From Mucilaginibacter galii (GTDB taxonomy: Bacteria; Bacteroidota; Bacteroidia; Sphingobacteriales; Sphingobacteriaceae): a DNA stretch of 64,000 nucleotides. A program made the position numbers and the translations under genes. Under the pieces are notes generated by a model that was given only the letters and a program-made list of their open reading frames with translations, was not told where the DNA came from and ran no database searches. Below are positions 27,302-36,721 of the stretch, in pieces; position 1 is the first letter of the stretch, and each line of letters starts with the position of its first letter. The DNA lies in NCBI RefSeq assembly GCF_014635825.1, contig NZ_BMDO01000016.1, positions 1-64,000 of the forward strand. The letters run 5' to 3'.

Positions 27302-28456
27302 ATGCCAGCACTTACCCAACCTTTATCCGCTACCCAACCCCAATATGAAAAGCTATTTTATATTGACAACATCAGGATTATTTTAACCATATTGGTAATC
27401 CTGCATCATACATTTATTACTTACGGTGCCTCAGGCGGATGGTACTATAAGGAGCCGACCACCCATTTAGGTGCGCTGATTCCAATGACGGTTTTTGTCA
27501 GCGTGAACCAGTCATTTTTTATGGGTTTCTTTTTCTTTTTGGCGGCCTTTTTTACTTACTCGTCTTTTTACCGTAAAGGAACCAGGCAGTTCGTCACGGA
27601 CCGGCTTGTACGCCTTGGCATACCACTGATTTTCTATACTTTCGTTTTTTCACCATTTTTAAGCTTCCTGGTATACCGGTTTACCAAAGAAATCCCGATC
27701 AGCTACTCACAATACCTTAGTGTGTTTGATGGTTGGATAGATTTTGGCGTTCTATGGTTTGTGGCTGCATTGCTGTTATTTACGCTTATCTATGTGCTTA
27801 GCCGAAAGTTATTTAGAACATGGACGCAAAGGTCCCTACCAGTTCCAGAAACAAAAACCATCTTATGTACTGCATTACTAATGGGTTGTATAAGTTTTAT
27901 TGTTAGGATTCTCTTCCCGGTTGGCTGGGTGCTTAAACCTTTAGGCTTTCAGTTGGGGCACTTTACGCAATACATATTCTTGTTCACAATTGGTTTACTC
28001 GCTGCAAAAAATAACTGGCTGGAGCAGCTCTCTTACCGTACCGGCAAGCAAATGCTGGGGGTTGCCATTGTACTGCTTTTGTTCTTCCCGGTATTCTTTC
28101 TTATCCGAACAAAGCTTCACATGCCCATCGAATGGTATTCGGGAGGATTTAACGGATTGTCGCTGCTGTATTCCGTTTGGGAGCAATCTATAGGTATGTC
28201 AATTATCATAGCTTTTTTGGCTATAGGTAAGCAATACTGGAATACATCCTCTTTAGCTTTAAGCTATTTATCACGGTGTTCATTTGCAGTTTATATTTTC
28301 CACCCGCTGACACTCATTGCATTATCGATGGTATTTCGCAACTGGAATGCCGATCCGGCAATGAAACTTTTGGTGGTGGCTCCATTAGGTGTGGCAGGTA
28401 GCTTTTTGCTGGGATTTCTTATTTTGGCATTACCCGGAGTAAAGCGAATTATATGA
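27302..28456 (+). CDS. Acyltransferase-3 family membrane protein
   Basis: Integral membrane protein with about ten hydrophobic segments in 384 residues. The family signature is at the start: YIDNIRIILTILVILHHTFI with the conserved His, then FFMGFFFFLAAFF and RKGTRQFVTDRLVRLGIPL. Members transfer acyl (often acetyl or succinyl) groups to sugars or lipids of the cell envelope; the OpgC-like branch looks closest by eye. Acceptor unknown. Confidence 0.88.
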   Translation: MPALTQPLSATQPQYEKLFYIDNIRIILTILVILHHTFITYGASGGWYYKEPTTHLGALIPMTVFVSVNQSFFMGFFFFLAAFFTYSSFYRKGTRQFVTDRLVRLGIPLIFYTFVFSPFLSFLVYRFTKEIPISYSQYLSVFDGWIDFGVLWFVAALLLFTLIYVLSRKLFRTWTQRSLPVPETKTILCTALLMGCISFIVRILFPVGWVLKPLGFQLGHFTQYIFLFTIGLLAAKNNWLEQLSYRTGKQMLGVAIVLLLFFPVFFLIRTKLHMPIEWYSGGFNGLSLLYSVWEQSIGMSIIIAFLAIGKQYWNTSSLALSYLSRCSFAVYIFHPLTLIALSMVFRNWNADPAMKLLVVAPLGVAGSFLLGFLILALPGVKRII

Positions 28457-28615
28457 GTTAAATGAATAATTCCATACTTAACATAAAGCATTTTACTGGA
28501 TGCTTGGAGTGATATAACTAGTTCATTTAATTCATACCTGGCTTTAAACAAATATTACGTCAGTTATTCTGTTTAGCATTTATAACACTATCCGCTTTAG
28601 ATCTTCCATCAAGCG

Positions 28616-28689
28616 GTTCGATTTCAGTCCGATTAGGGCTACCCAAGTAAAAAGCCTCAAGTCGAAAGATTGAGGCTTTTTGCATTTCG
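28616..28689 (+). repeat. Dispersed tRNA-end-like element, copy C
   Basis: The core 28616-28642 (GTTCGATTTCAGTCC to GGGCTAC) matches copy A at 19 of 27 positions; the 51 nt from 28639 to 28689 are identical to copy B. The upstream motif ATCAAGCGGTTCGAT recurs at 25129-25143. Confidence 0.7.
28649..28681 (+). terminator. Rho-independent terminator after copy C
   Basis: AAAAAGCCTCAA (28649-28660), 9-nt loop, TTGAGGCTTTTT (28670-28681); same sequence as the copy B terminator. It would end transcription from the acyltransferase gene. Confidence 0.85.
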
Positions 28690-29028
28690 ATATCTATAGT
28701 CCTTTTCCTGATAGCAATAATGTCAAATTGTACAGGAACAACAAGGCCGAAAACAGCCGGTTTAAAATAAGGTATTTTAAAACGTTGGATGTATATGCGG
28801 TTACAAAATCATCTTGTGCATAATTTTATTTTGATGGCTTTAAGTTTGATATAGTTTTCAAATTTTCTGGAAATTTGTTCGACATCTGTAGCAGTGGACT
28901 CGCCTAGCTCCCTCAGTGGTAACACTGTTACATTATCACTTTACATGCTAATGCAATAACTAACAACACAAGCTAAAAAGTTAATAATCACTTAATGCAA
29001 AATTGAAATAATTGCTACAGTGCCCGTG

Positions 29029-29036
29029 TACTTTTG
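29029..29036 (+). promoter_or_regulatory. Bacteroidota-type -7 box before the ECF sigma gene
   Basis: TACTTTTG fits TAnnTTTG and ends 5 nt before the ATG at 29042, implying a nearly leaderless mRNA. Confidence 0.45.
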
Positions 29037-29041
29037 TAACG

Positions 29042-29620
29042 ATGTCACACTCAGTTGAAGTACAAACCGCCCAATGGTTAAACGGAGATGAGCGCGCCTA
29101 TAAAGGCGTGTTTGACTATTATTACCCCAAGTTGTATGCCGCTGGTTACCGTATTCGCAAAAATTGCGAAGAATGCGAAGAACTGGCTATGAATGTTCTG
29201 CTGAAAATATGGCAACACAAGGGAAGTATCCAAAATATAATTAATCTGGAAGATTACCTGTACGGTATGCTGCGGCAGGAAATTAGCCGTATAGTGAGAA
29301 AAAAAATCCTCCAAACTCAGGAGTTGGATTTAGTACAGAAATACCAAATTTTTACCGAAGTTGACAGTCAGTTCAATCTTAAAGAATTACAACGCAGGTA
29401 TGAAATAGCACTATCAAAGATACCGGCTAAAAGGCTGGAAATATTTTTGCTTAGCCGTGATAAGGGGTATACCTATCAGGAAATCAGCAAACAACAGAAT
29501 ATCTCCAGCAATACCGTGCGCAATCACATTGCTTCGGCCCTTAAACTCCTTAAGAACGAACTGCACGAATACTCGGATATTTTCCCGCTAATTGTATTAC
29601 TTGCCATTTTAAAACGATAA
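29042..29620 (+). CDS. ECF RNA polymerase sigma factor (FecI-like)
   Basis: 192 residues from ATG 29042; the longer frame from 29012 would begin inside the promoter. Sigma region 2 includes YKGVFDYYYPKLYAAGYRI and LAMNVLLKIWQH; region 4 is a helix-turn-helix (GYTYQEISKQQNISSNTVRN). A FecR-type anti-sigma gene and an STN-bearing SusC follow, the classical three-part surface-signalling set. It should direct expression of the SusC-to-phosphodiesterase operon. Confidence 0.93.
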   Translation: MSHSVEVQTAQWLNGDERAYKGVFDYYYPKLYAAGYRIRKNCEECEELAMNVLLKIWQHKGSIQNIINLEDYLYGMLRQEISRIVRKKILQTQELDLVQKYQIFTEVDSQFNLKELQRRYEIALSKIPAKRLEIFLLSRDKGYTYQEISKQQNISSNTVRNHIASALKLLKNELHEYSDIFPLIVLLAILKR

Positions 29621-29729
29621 GGTTTGCCCTGGCAGGTGTTAAGCGGTTGTTAATTCCATATCAAGTTTTTTATTACCATAGTACACCCTCACTACTTTGG
29701 GCTTCTTACTGGTAGAACACCGGAAAAGG

Positions 29730-30719
29730 ATGAAGAAACCCTCAAAGCAAGCACTCATAAATTATTTCAAAGGCAGCAGCATGCCCGATGAACAGGAGGC
29801 TATAGAAATCTACTTGGCTTTAGAAACAGATACAGCTTATGTAGAGCTTTGTTTAAAAGAAGCAATGGCCGATTTGGGTGACGCACCTCTCACATTTCAT
29901 CCTGAACAACGAGAAAAGGCATGGTCTAAATTTAAAACTCTCCTCACTGCTAAGGGGGCCATACCTATGTACACCAATGGTAGCAAATGGCTTACCTATG
30001 CGGCGGCAATAACTATGTTCTTATTAACTGCTACACTCGTTTTCTATTTACGGCAGTCAACCGGAGTACTACAAAACATTGTAATTTACCAGCGTATTAA
30101 GGCCGGATATGGAAAAATAGAGCATATTACCTTGCCAGATAGCAGCCATTTATCACTCTTCCCCGGAGCGGTTGTAGATATCCCCAATAATTTTAATGCC
30201 CGTAACCGGAAAGTGTTTTTAAATGGCCGTGCTTATTTTGAAGTTACCCATAACAAACAAAAGCCCTTTTATGTACGCACGTCAAAAGTAACCACCCGCG
30301 TATTAGGAACCTCGTTTGAAGTTAACGCGGCCAAAGAAGCCGAAATAGCCTCTGTCACATTACGTACAGGCCGGGTTGCCGTAAGTAATAAATTTCACAA
30401 ACTGGCCATTTTACAACCCGGCCAAAAGCTCACTTATCACCAGGTTACCGGCAAGTATGTAATGGAACAGGTACAACCTAATAAGTTGCTACGCTGGGTA
30501 AAAGGCGAACTAACATTTGAGCAAACCAATTTTGCAGAGATATGCCTGCAATTGGAAAAATGGTACCATATCTCTATTAAAGTACAAAACAAGCAGTTAC
30601 TGCAAAAAAATATCACCGCAAACTTCAAAGGCCAGTCTGCCAAACAAGTACTTGATATTTTGTCGGCAACTGCCGGCTTTAACTACAAAGCGAGCAACAA
30701 CATCATTCACATTTATTAA
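29730..30719 (+). CDS. FecR-family anti-sigma factor
   Basis: 329 residues from ATG 29730. Cytoplasmic N-terminus that should hold the sigma factor, one membrane segment (WLTYAAAITMFLLTATLVFYL, in part YAAAITMFLLTATLVFYL), then a periplasmic FecR domain (KIEHITLPDSSHLSLFPGA, FLNGRAYFEV, TRVLGTSFEVNA) and a C-terminal DUF4974-type domain (RWVKGELTFEQTNFAEI). The periplasmic part receives the signal from the STN domain of the SusC protein encoded 142 nt downstream. Confidence 0.93.
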   Translation: MKKPSKQALINYFKGSSMPDEQEAIEIYLALETDTAYVELCLKEAMADLGDAPLTFHPEQREKAWSKFKTLLTAKGAIPMYTNGSKWLTYAAAITMFLLTATLVFYLRQSTGVLQNIVIYQRIKAGYGKIEHITLPDSSHLSLFPGAVVDIPNNFNARNRKVFLNGRAYFEVTHNKQKPFYVRTSKVTTRVLGTSFEVNAAKEAEIASVTLRTGRVAVSNKFHKLAILQPGQKLTYHQVTGKYVMEQVQPNKLLRWVKGELTFEQTNFAEICLQLEKWYHISIKVQNKQLLQKNITANFKGQSAKQVLDILSATAGFNYKASNNIIHIY

Positions 30720-30757
30720 CATAGGAGGAGATGAAACAAATCTACTAAAACTAAAAA

Positions 30758-30834
30758 CCGCCCTGCGTTAACAGGACGGCAAATTAACCAGCCGATATAA
30801 TCGGCCAGCAAATCGAATTTTAATTACAGGGCGG
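30758..30834 (+). promoter_or_regulatory. Alternative RNA stems between fecR-like gene and SusC
   Basis: CCGCCCTG (30758-30765) can pair with CAGGACGG (30772-30779, one mismatch) or, perfectly, with CAGGGCGG (30827-30834). Between them lies a separate hairpin GCCGAT-ATA-ATCGGC (30791-30805). The two pairings exclude each other, as in attenuators and some riboswitches. SusC starts at 30862, so the structure sits in its leader. Ligand or function unknown. Confidence 0.45.
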
Positions 30835-30861
30835 CAACCCTATAACCAATCAAAATTAACA

Positions 30862-33800
30862 ATGAAATCATCATTATGGCCCATCGTATTTAATAAATTT
30901 TACCGGCGGTGCCTTTCCCTGGTACTGCTGTTTTTAACAGCACATGCCTTACCGGCAGCAGCGGCGCAAATATTAGAACAAAATTTACAATTGCAGTCAG
31001 CACAATATAGCGGTCAGCAATTAATTGAGATTATTAAGAAACAGGCAAATGCGCAAGTCTCTTATGATGAAACGGTGAATGGAAGGCTTGGCCGTAACAT
31101 TACTGTACGTAAAAAACACACATCTGTAAAAGAGGTGTTAGGGTGGTTAAAAACTGATGCCGGCATCACCTACAACAACCAGGGAAACTTTATTGTACTT
31201 ACTGTTATACAAGCAGGCGGTGCCCAGGATAGTAAAATTATGGGTAAGATTACCGATGAAACAGGGCAGCCTTTACCCGGCGTTACCATACGTATTGCAG
31301 AATTGAACAGGGCTGCAGTAAGCAATGCTGAAGGAAATTATTCAATTAACGCTGCGCCGGGCAATTACACGGTAGATGCCAGCTACATCTCGTACGAAAC
31401 CCAGCATATTTCCAGTGTTAAGGTAAAAGCAGGTGAAAATACGCTACTGAACATTGGAATGAAGCCATCAACAAAATCGCTAAACGAAGTTTTGGTAACG
31501 GCTTTAGGCATTAAGCGGGAAGAAAAATCATTGGGTTATTCCGCTCAAAATGTAACTTCTAAAAGCCTGGAAGATGCCAAGACCAACAATTGGGTGTCAT
31601 CACTATCGGGCAAAGTGGCTGGTTTAAATATTGTGAGCACTGGCTCAGGCCCCGTTAGCTCTTCGCGTATAACGCTCCGGGGCGAATCGTCGTTAAACCT
31701 CGACAACAACCAGGCGTTAATTGTTATTGACGGTATACCCGTAAGCAACCGCATTACCGGCACAGGTTATAAGGCGCACCTGGCAGCCGATAGCCCCGTT
31801 GATTTTGGATCGGACGTGTCAGACATTAACCCAGATGATATTGAGAAAGTAACGGTTTTAAAGGGGCCGGCTGCAACCGCACTTTATGGTAGCCGTGCAG
31901 CCGGTGGTGCCTTAATTATCACCACCAAATCGGGTCAGCGTAACGATAAAGGTTTGGGTATTACCTACAACGGCAACCTGAGTTTTGACGGGGTAATGAA
32001 ATGGCCCGATTACCAGTTTGAATATGGCGAAGGCCGTACCGATAAATATTACTCTTACGGCGATAGCCCGGATGGTGTAAGTACCGCCGCCGCTGCTGCA
32101 CAGGGCAGGGCTTTTGGCCCCAAATTTAACGGCCAAATGTATTACCAGTACAACCCTAACTCGCCCGATGGTAAACCAACAGAGCGTACGCCCTGGGTTG
32201 CGCATAAAGATTATATTTCTAAATTTTTTAATACAGGTATTACCCGTACTAATAATGTTTCAATTGAAGGCGGTAACGAAAATGGTTCGGGCAGGCTATC
32301 GGTCACCCATTTAAAAAACGACTGGTTAGTGCCTAATACAGGATTTGAAAGATTATCGGTAGCCTTATCGGCCAGTCAAAAAATATCCGATAAACTTAAA
32401 ATTTCGGGCAAAGCCAATTACACCAACAAGCGCAGCGATAACCTGCCGCTATCGGGGTATAATAACCAAACCATCATGTACTTTATGATATTGGGTACCA
32501 CACCCAACGTAGATATTGACTGGTTTAAACCATACTGGCAACCCGGCCAGGTAAATATTCAGCAGAGGTTGCCCTTTAACCCCGGACCTGATAACGTATA
32601 CCTGCAGGTATATGAAATGCTCAATAAAATTAATAAAAATGGGGTAATTGGTAATGTAATGGCTAATTACACCTTTAACCCTAAATTGGAACTGATGCTC
32701 CGCTCGGGAGTAGATTTGTCTAACGAATTTCGCTCGCAGCAGCGCCCCTACAGCATGACCAAGTACCCTAAGGGCAGCTACCGCGAACAAACGGTGTTCA
32801 ATTTCGAGAGCAATACCGACATCTTACTGTCTTACAAAGACAAGTTTTCTGATAAACTGAAGTTCTCATTATCGGGCGGTGGTAACTTAATGAAGCAGAC
32901 CTATAACTTTGCAGGCATTTATGCCGATCAGTTAGCACAACCCGGTGTTTATCAACTCTCTAATAGTTTAGACCAAGCTGTTGCCGACCCTAACAAGAGC
33001 GAGAAAGCGATTAACAGCTTATATGCTTTTGGCCAGTTGTCTTACCGCGACCTTGCCTACTTAGATGTTACCGGCCGTAACGATTGGTCGAGCACGTTGC
33101 CTTATGGTAACAATTCTTTCTTTTATCCATCGGTAAGCAGTAGTTTTATCTTGAGCGATATATTTAGCCTGCCTAAGGCGGTATCGTTCGCAAAATTCCG
33201 TTTCTCTTGGGCACAAGTTGGTAACGATACCCGGCCTTATCAAACTGCCAAGTATTATGATAAAATATACAGCAACAGTTTTACCAATCCTGCAACACTG
33301 TTCAATGCTAATTTAAAGCCCGAGATCACCTCAAGCTTTGAAACCGGTTTAGATATGCGCTTTTTTCAAAGCCGCTTAGGTTTGGATTTGGCCTTGTATA
33401 CCAACAATAGCCGTAACCAGATTTTGGCCATTCCGCTCGATCCTATTTCAGGTTATTCAAGCGCTTTGTTAAACGCGGGTTTAATTAACAGCCGCGGTAT
33501 TGAATTGCAGTTGACCGGTAAGCCGTTTAATAATCCAAAGTTCAAGTGGAATACCACCGTTAATTTTTCCAGCAACCGCAGCTATGTAAGAGAGTTGGCC
33601 CAGGGTATCACCAATCAGGTGATTTACAATCATGATACCAATGTTTCTATTGAGGCACGTGTAGGTGGCCGCATGGGCGATATGTACGGACGCGGCTTTC
33701 AGCGTTCGCCCGATGGCAAAATTATTTATGCAAGTACAGGTGTGCCTGCCGAGTTAGACCCAACACTTAAGGTTTTTGGTAATGCTTTTCCGGATTGGAA

Positions 33801-34323
33801 AGCTGGCTTACAAAATGAATTCACTATTAAGAATTTCAGGATAAGCTTTTTAATTGATGGACAAAAAGGAGGCAGCGTATTTTCACAAACCAGCCATAAG
33901 TTAAATACGCTCGGCAAAACCAAAGTTACACTACCAGGTCGTGATGGCGGTATAGTTGGTGATGGTGTTGTTTTACAGCCCGACGGCAGCTACAAACCTA
34001 ATACAGTAAATGTGCCCGCCAGTAAATATTATGATGAGTATTACAAGATCACCAACGCTGAAGTAAACATCTATGATGCTTCTTACATTAAACTGCGCGA
34101 AGCCAGGATCGATTTTAACCTACCGGCTAAATTGATCACTAAGCTGCATTTGAAACAAGTGATGCTTGGCGTTTATGGCCGTAATTTACTTATCATCACC
34201 AACTTTCCGGCCTTTGACCCCGAGGCGGCAAACCTTAATAACGGCACCATAACCCCGGGCGTTGAATTAACCCAGTTTCCTACCGAAAGAACATTCGGCT
34301 TAAATCTTACACTCAAACTTTAA
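30862..34323 (+). CDS. SusC-type TonB-dependent transducer with STN domain
   Basis: 1153-residue outer-membrane transporter with signal peptide (ALPAAAAQ), an N-terminal STN (secretin/TonB short) domain at about 40-120 (LQSAQYSGQQLIEIIKK; GITYNNQGNFIVL), a carboxypeptidase-regulatory-like domain (IMGKITDETGQPLPGV), then plug (ALIVIDGIPVSN) and barrel. The STN domain contacts the FecR-type anti-sigma factor, so substrate binding outside can switch on the operon. The phosphodiesterases downstream suggest a phosphodiester-containing ligand. Confidence 0.95.
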   Translation: MKSSLWPIVFNKFYRRCLSLVLLFLTAHALPAAAAQILEQNLQLQSAQYSGQQLIEIIKKQANAQVSYDETVNGRLGRNITVRKKHTSVKEVLGWLKTDAGITYNNQGNFIVLTVIQAGGAQDSKIMGKITDETGQPLPGVTIRIAELNRAAVSNAEGNYSINAAPGNYTVDASYISYETQHISSVKVKAGENTLLNIGMKPSTKSLNEVLVTALGIKREEKSLGYSAQNVTSKSLEDAKTNNWVSSLSGKVAGLNIVSTGSGPVSSSRITLRGESSLNLDNNQALIVIDGIPVSNRITGTGYKAHLAADSPVDFGSDVSDINPDDIEKVTVLKGPAATALYGSRAAGGALIITTKSGQRNDKGLGITYNGNLSFDGVMKWPDYQFEYGEGRTDKYYSYGDSPDGVSTAAAAAQGRAFGPKFNGQMYYQYNPNSPDGKPTERTPWVAHKDYISKFFNTGITRTNNVSIEGGNENGSGRLSVTHLKNDWLVPNTGFERLSVALSASQKISDKLKISGKANYTNKRSDNLPLSGYNNQTIMYFMILGTTPNVDIDWFKPYWQPGQVNIQQRLPFNPGPDNVYLQVYEMLNKINKNGVIGNVMANYTFNPKLELMLRSGVDLSNEFRSQQRPYSMTKYPKGSYREQTVFNFESNTDILLSYKDKFSDKLKFSLSGGGNLMKQTYNFAGIYADQLAQPGVYQLSNSLDQAVADPNKSEKAINSLYAFGQLSYRDLAYLDVTGRNDWSSTLPYGNNSFFYPSVSSSFILSDIFSLPKAVSFAKFRFSWAQVGNDTRPYQTAKYYDKIYSNSFTNPATLFNANLKPEITSSFETGLDMRFFQSRLGLDLALYTNNSRNQILAIPLDPISGYSSALLNAGLINSRGIELQLTGKPFNNPKFKWNTTVNFSSNRSYVRELAQGITNQVIYNHDTNVSIEARVGGRMGDMYGRGFQRSPDGKIIYASTGVPAELDPTLKVFGNAFPDWKAGLQNEFTIKNFRISFLIDGQKGGSVFSQTSHKLNTLGKTKVTLPGRDGGIVGDGVVLQPDGSYKPNTVNVPASKYYDEYYKITNAEVNIYDASYIKLREARIDFNLPAKLITKLHLKQVMLGVYGRNLLIITNFPAFDPEAANLNNGTITPGVELTQFPTERTFGLNLTLKL

Positions 34324-34333
34324 CCATACAGTT

Positions 34334-35827
34334 ATGAAGTTTAACGTTATACCTAAAGTTGCTGCCCTTATACTGGTAACAACTGTTTTACTTACCTCGT
34401 GTACTAAAAGCTTTGAAGAGCTTAATACCGACCCTAACCGCCCCAAGGAGGTTACGCCCGGTGTTATGCTGGGGCAAATGCAGTATAAGTTTGTAACCAG
34501 AAGTATTGACGGTTCGCGCCGTTTTACGCATGAACTGATGCAGGTTACCGCACCAAGGAGCAGCGTTAACGGTGGTATCCATCGCTATGTGATCACCCCA
34601 AGCAGCAATGATTTTTTATGGACAGGCTTTTATACTTCGCTTACTGATGTACAAGATATGTACAATATAGCCTCAAAGTTAAAGGAGAATAACTACATGG
34701 CTATATCTCTGATTTATAAGTCATGGGCCTATTCTATACTTACTGACGCATTTGGTGACTTGCCTTATTCACAATCCACCCAGGCATCAAATGGCATTTT
34801 GAAACCAGCTTTTGACCAGCAAAAAGATATTTACCCTCAAATATTAAAAGACTTGGCTACGGCCAATTCTTTACTTGATAATAAGAAGGCATTAACATAT
34901 GGTGGCGATTTTTTGTACAATGCCAATGCCTTAACAGGTAGCACCAATGAAGGTATAAACCGGTGGAAAAAGTTTTGTAACTCTTTGCGTTTACGCTTGT
35001 TGCTCCGAATATCCAAAAGAAGCGGTGAGGTTGATGTTAATAGCGAGATTAATGCCATACTAGCCGACCCGGTTAAAAATCCGGTTTTTGCCTCTACCAC
35101 TGATGATGCTATTTTCAGGTTTCCGGGTACATTCCCTTACTTCAATCCCTACTACAATGCACGTTTGAGCGATTGGCGCCAGGGCGATTATTACACCAAG
35201 TTTTTCATCAACAAAATGAATACCGACGAAGACCCCCGCAGGGCAGTTTGGGCAACGCAGGTGGCCGTAAATGGTGCCAATGTTTACCAGGGAATTGATA
35301 GTGGATACCCCTCAAGTACGGAATATGTAGTTGATAAAAACTCAAGCTACAGCGACGGCTTGAAAACCCTGCCACAATTGGGTATCATGATGACCTATGC
35401 CGAAGTAGAGTTTATTAAGGCCGAATTAGCGCTTAAGGGCTTTACCACAGGCAATTCTCCACAAAAGCATTATGAAAACGGCATTACAGCATCTATGACT
35501 CAATGGGGTGTGGCTTTACCTTCCGATTATTTGCAAAAAGCAGGTGTGGTTTTTAACCCTGTGGCAAGTGTTGATGCACAGCTACAACAAATTATGCTGC
35601 AAAAATATTATGCTTATTTCTTCGTCGATTATCAATCATGGTTTGAAAAAAGGCGTACAGGTTACCCTGTTTTGCCAAGAGGTGCCGGTATACCCGATGG
35701 TAACCAGTTTCCTTCAAGATGCCCTTACCCGGTTTACCTGCAATCATTAAACCCCGATAACCTGGCCAAGGCGGTAACCCTCATGGGTGGCGACAATAGT
35801 AATATCAAGGTTTGGTGGGATAAATAA
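34334..35827 (+). CDS. SusD-like lipoprotein
   Basis: Lipobox LTSC with Cys23; SusD-and-RagB-like architecture of the second type (SFEELNTDPNRPKEVTPGVM at the N-terminus, AEVEFIKAELALKGF and FFVDYQSWFEKRRTGYPVLP near the C-terminus). Starts 10 nt after SusC. It should bind the ligand at the cell surface and close over the transporter. Confidence 0.93.
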   Translation: MKFNVIPKVAALILVTTVLLTSCTKSFEELNTDPNRPKEVTPGVMLGQMQYKFVTRSIDGSRRFTHELMQVTAPRSSVNGGIHRYVITPSSNDFLWTGFYTSLTDVQDMYNIASKLKENNYMAISLIYKSWAYSILTDAFGDLPYSQSTQASNGILKPAFDQQKDIYPQILKDLATANSLLDNKKALTYGGDFLYNANALTGSTNEGINRWKKFCNSLRLRLLLRISKRSGEVDVNSEINAILADPVKNPVFASTTDDAIFRFPGTFPYFNPYYNARLSDWRQGDYYTKFFINKMNTDEDPRRAVWATQVAVNGANVYQGIDSGYPSSTEYVVDKNSSYSDGLKTLPQLGIMMTYAEVEFIKAELALKGFTTGNSPQKHYENGITASMTQWGVALPSDYLQKAGVVFNPVASVDAQLQQIMLQKYYAYFFVDYQSWFEKRRTGYPVLPRGAGIPDGNQFPSRCPYPVYLQSLNPDNLAKAVTLMGGDNSNIKVWWDK

Positions 35828-35848
35828 ATCATTCAAAAAAAACATAAA

Positions 35849-36697
35849 ATGAAGACTATCATAAAACACACCATAGCTGCCGGTTTCGCATTATGGTCAA
35901 TAGCGACAGCCGCATTTGCGCAACAAGCTAAAATAGTAATGCCAAAGCAGGGGCTTTGTGCACACAGGGGCGGCTTTGAAAGCACGCCAGAAAACACTGT
36001 TCCAGGCTTTGAAGAGGCCATTAAGTACGGGGCACAAATGATTGAGTTTGATATACAATTTACCAAAGATAGTGCACTGGTAATTATGCACGACGGTACA
36101 GTTGACCGTACCACCAACGGTAGGGGCGCTGTAGCAGATATGACCTTGAACGAAATACGTAAGCTGGATGCCGGCATCAAAAAAGGCAGCAAGTTTGCCA
36201 GTACTAAAGTGCCTACCCTTGACGAAACCCTGGCACTGATGCCTAAAAACGTTTGGCTTAATTGCCATTTAAAAGGCGGTAGTAAATTAGGCGCTGCAGT
36301 TGCTTTGGTTATTCAAAAAACAAACAGAATGCACCAGGCCTTTTTAACCTGCGAAGAAGATGCAGCACAAGGTGCAAGAGCCGCCTGCCCGGCCATATTG
36401 ATTTGCAATGCCGATAGCAGGTACCGAGCCAATGTGCCTCAATATGTTGCAGCTACTATCAAAAACAAGGCAAATTTTATTCAGTTGCTGGTTTTGAAGC
36501 CTGGCGAAGACCGTACGGAGCAAATAGCATTACTGAAAAAGAACAACATACGCATTAATTATTTCGAAGCTCAAAAACCGGAAATGCTTGAAGACTTATT
36601 TAAAAGTGGTGTCGATTTTATATTGACCAACGATTTACCGCACTTTGTTACCGAAGCTAAAAGGCTGGGTATAGCACCTGTTCAGCCGATTTATTAA
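35849..36697 (+). CDS. Glycerophosphodiester phosphodiesterase, exported
   Basis: TIM-barrel GDPD enzyme that splits glycerophosphodiesters into glycerol-3-phosphate and an alcohol. Metal-binding and catalytic residues: His39 in CAHRGG, Glu66 and Asp68 in IEFDIQ, His81 in MHDGT. Also typical: TPENTVPGFEEAI and DRTTNGRG. Signal peptide cleaved near AFAQ, so it acts in the periplasm or outside. It lies 21 nt after SusD in the same operon. Residues 160-240 are less typical, so substrate range is uncertain. Confidence 0.92.
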   Translation: MKTIIKHTIAAGFALWSIATAAFAQQAKIVMPKQGLCAHRGGFESTPENTVPGFEEAIKYGAQMIEFDIQFTKDSALVIMHDGTVDRTTNGRGAVADMTLNEIRKLDAGIKKGSKFASTKVPTLDETLALMPKNVWLNCHLKGGSKLGAAVALVIQKTNRMHQAFLTCEEDAAQGARAACPAILICNADSRYRANVPQYVAATIKNKANFIQLLVLKPGEDRTEQIALLKKNNIRINYFEAQKPEMLEDLFKSGVDFILTNDLPHFVTEAKRLGIAPVQPIY

Positions 36698-36721
36698 TTA
36701 TAAATTGATAAAGCAATCTAC

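Larger units (their letters stand above)
28457..29028. other. Intergenic region with element copy C
   Basis: 570 nt. After copy C and its terminator (28616-28689) nothing gene-like is visible up to the ECF sigma promoter. Confidence 0.6.

Noticed and set aside
28291..28551. 86-codon minus-strand frame
   Set aside because: Mostly antisense to the acyltransferase gene; no motif.
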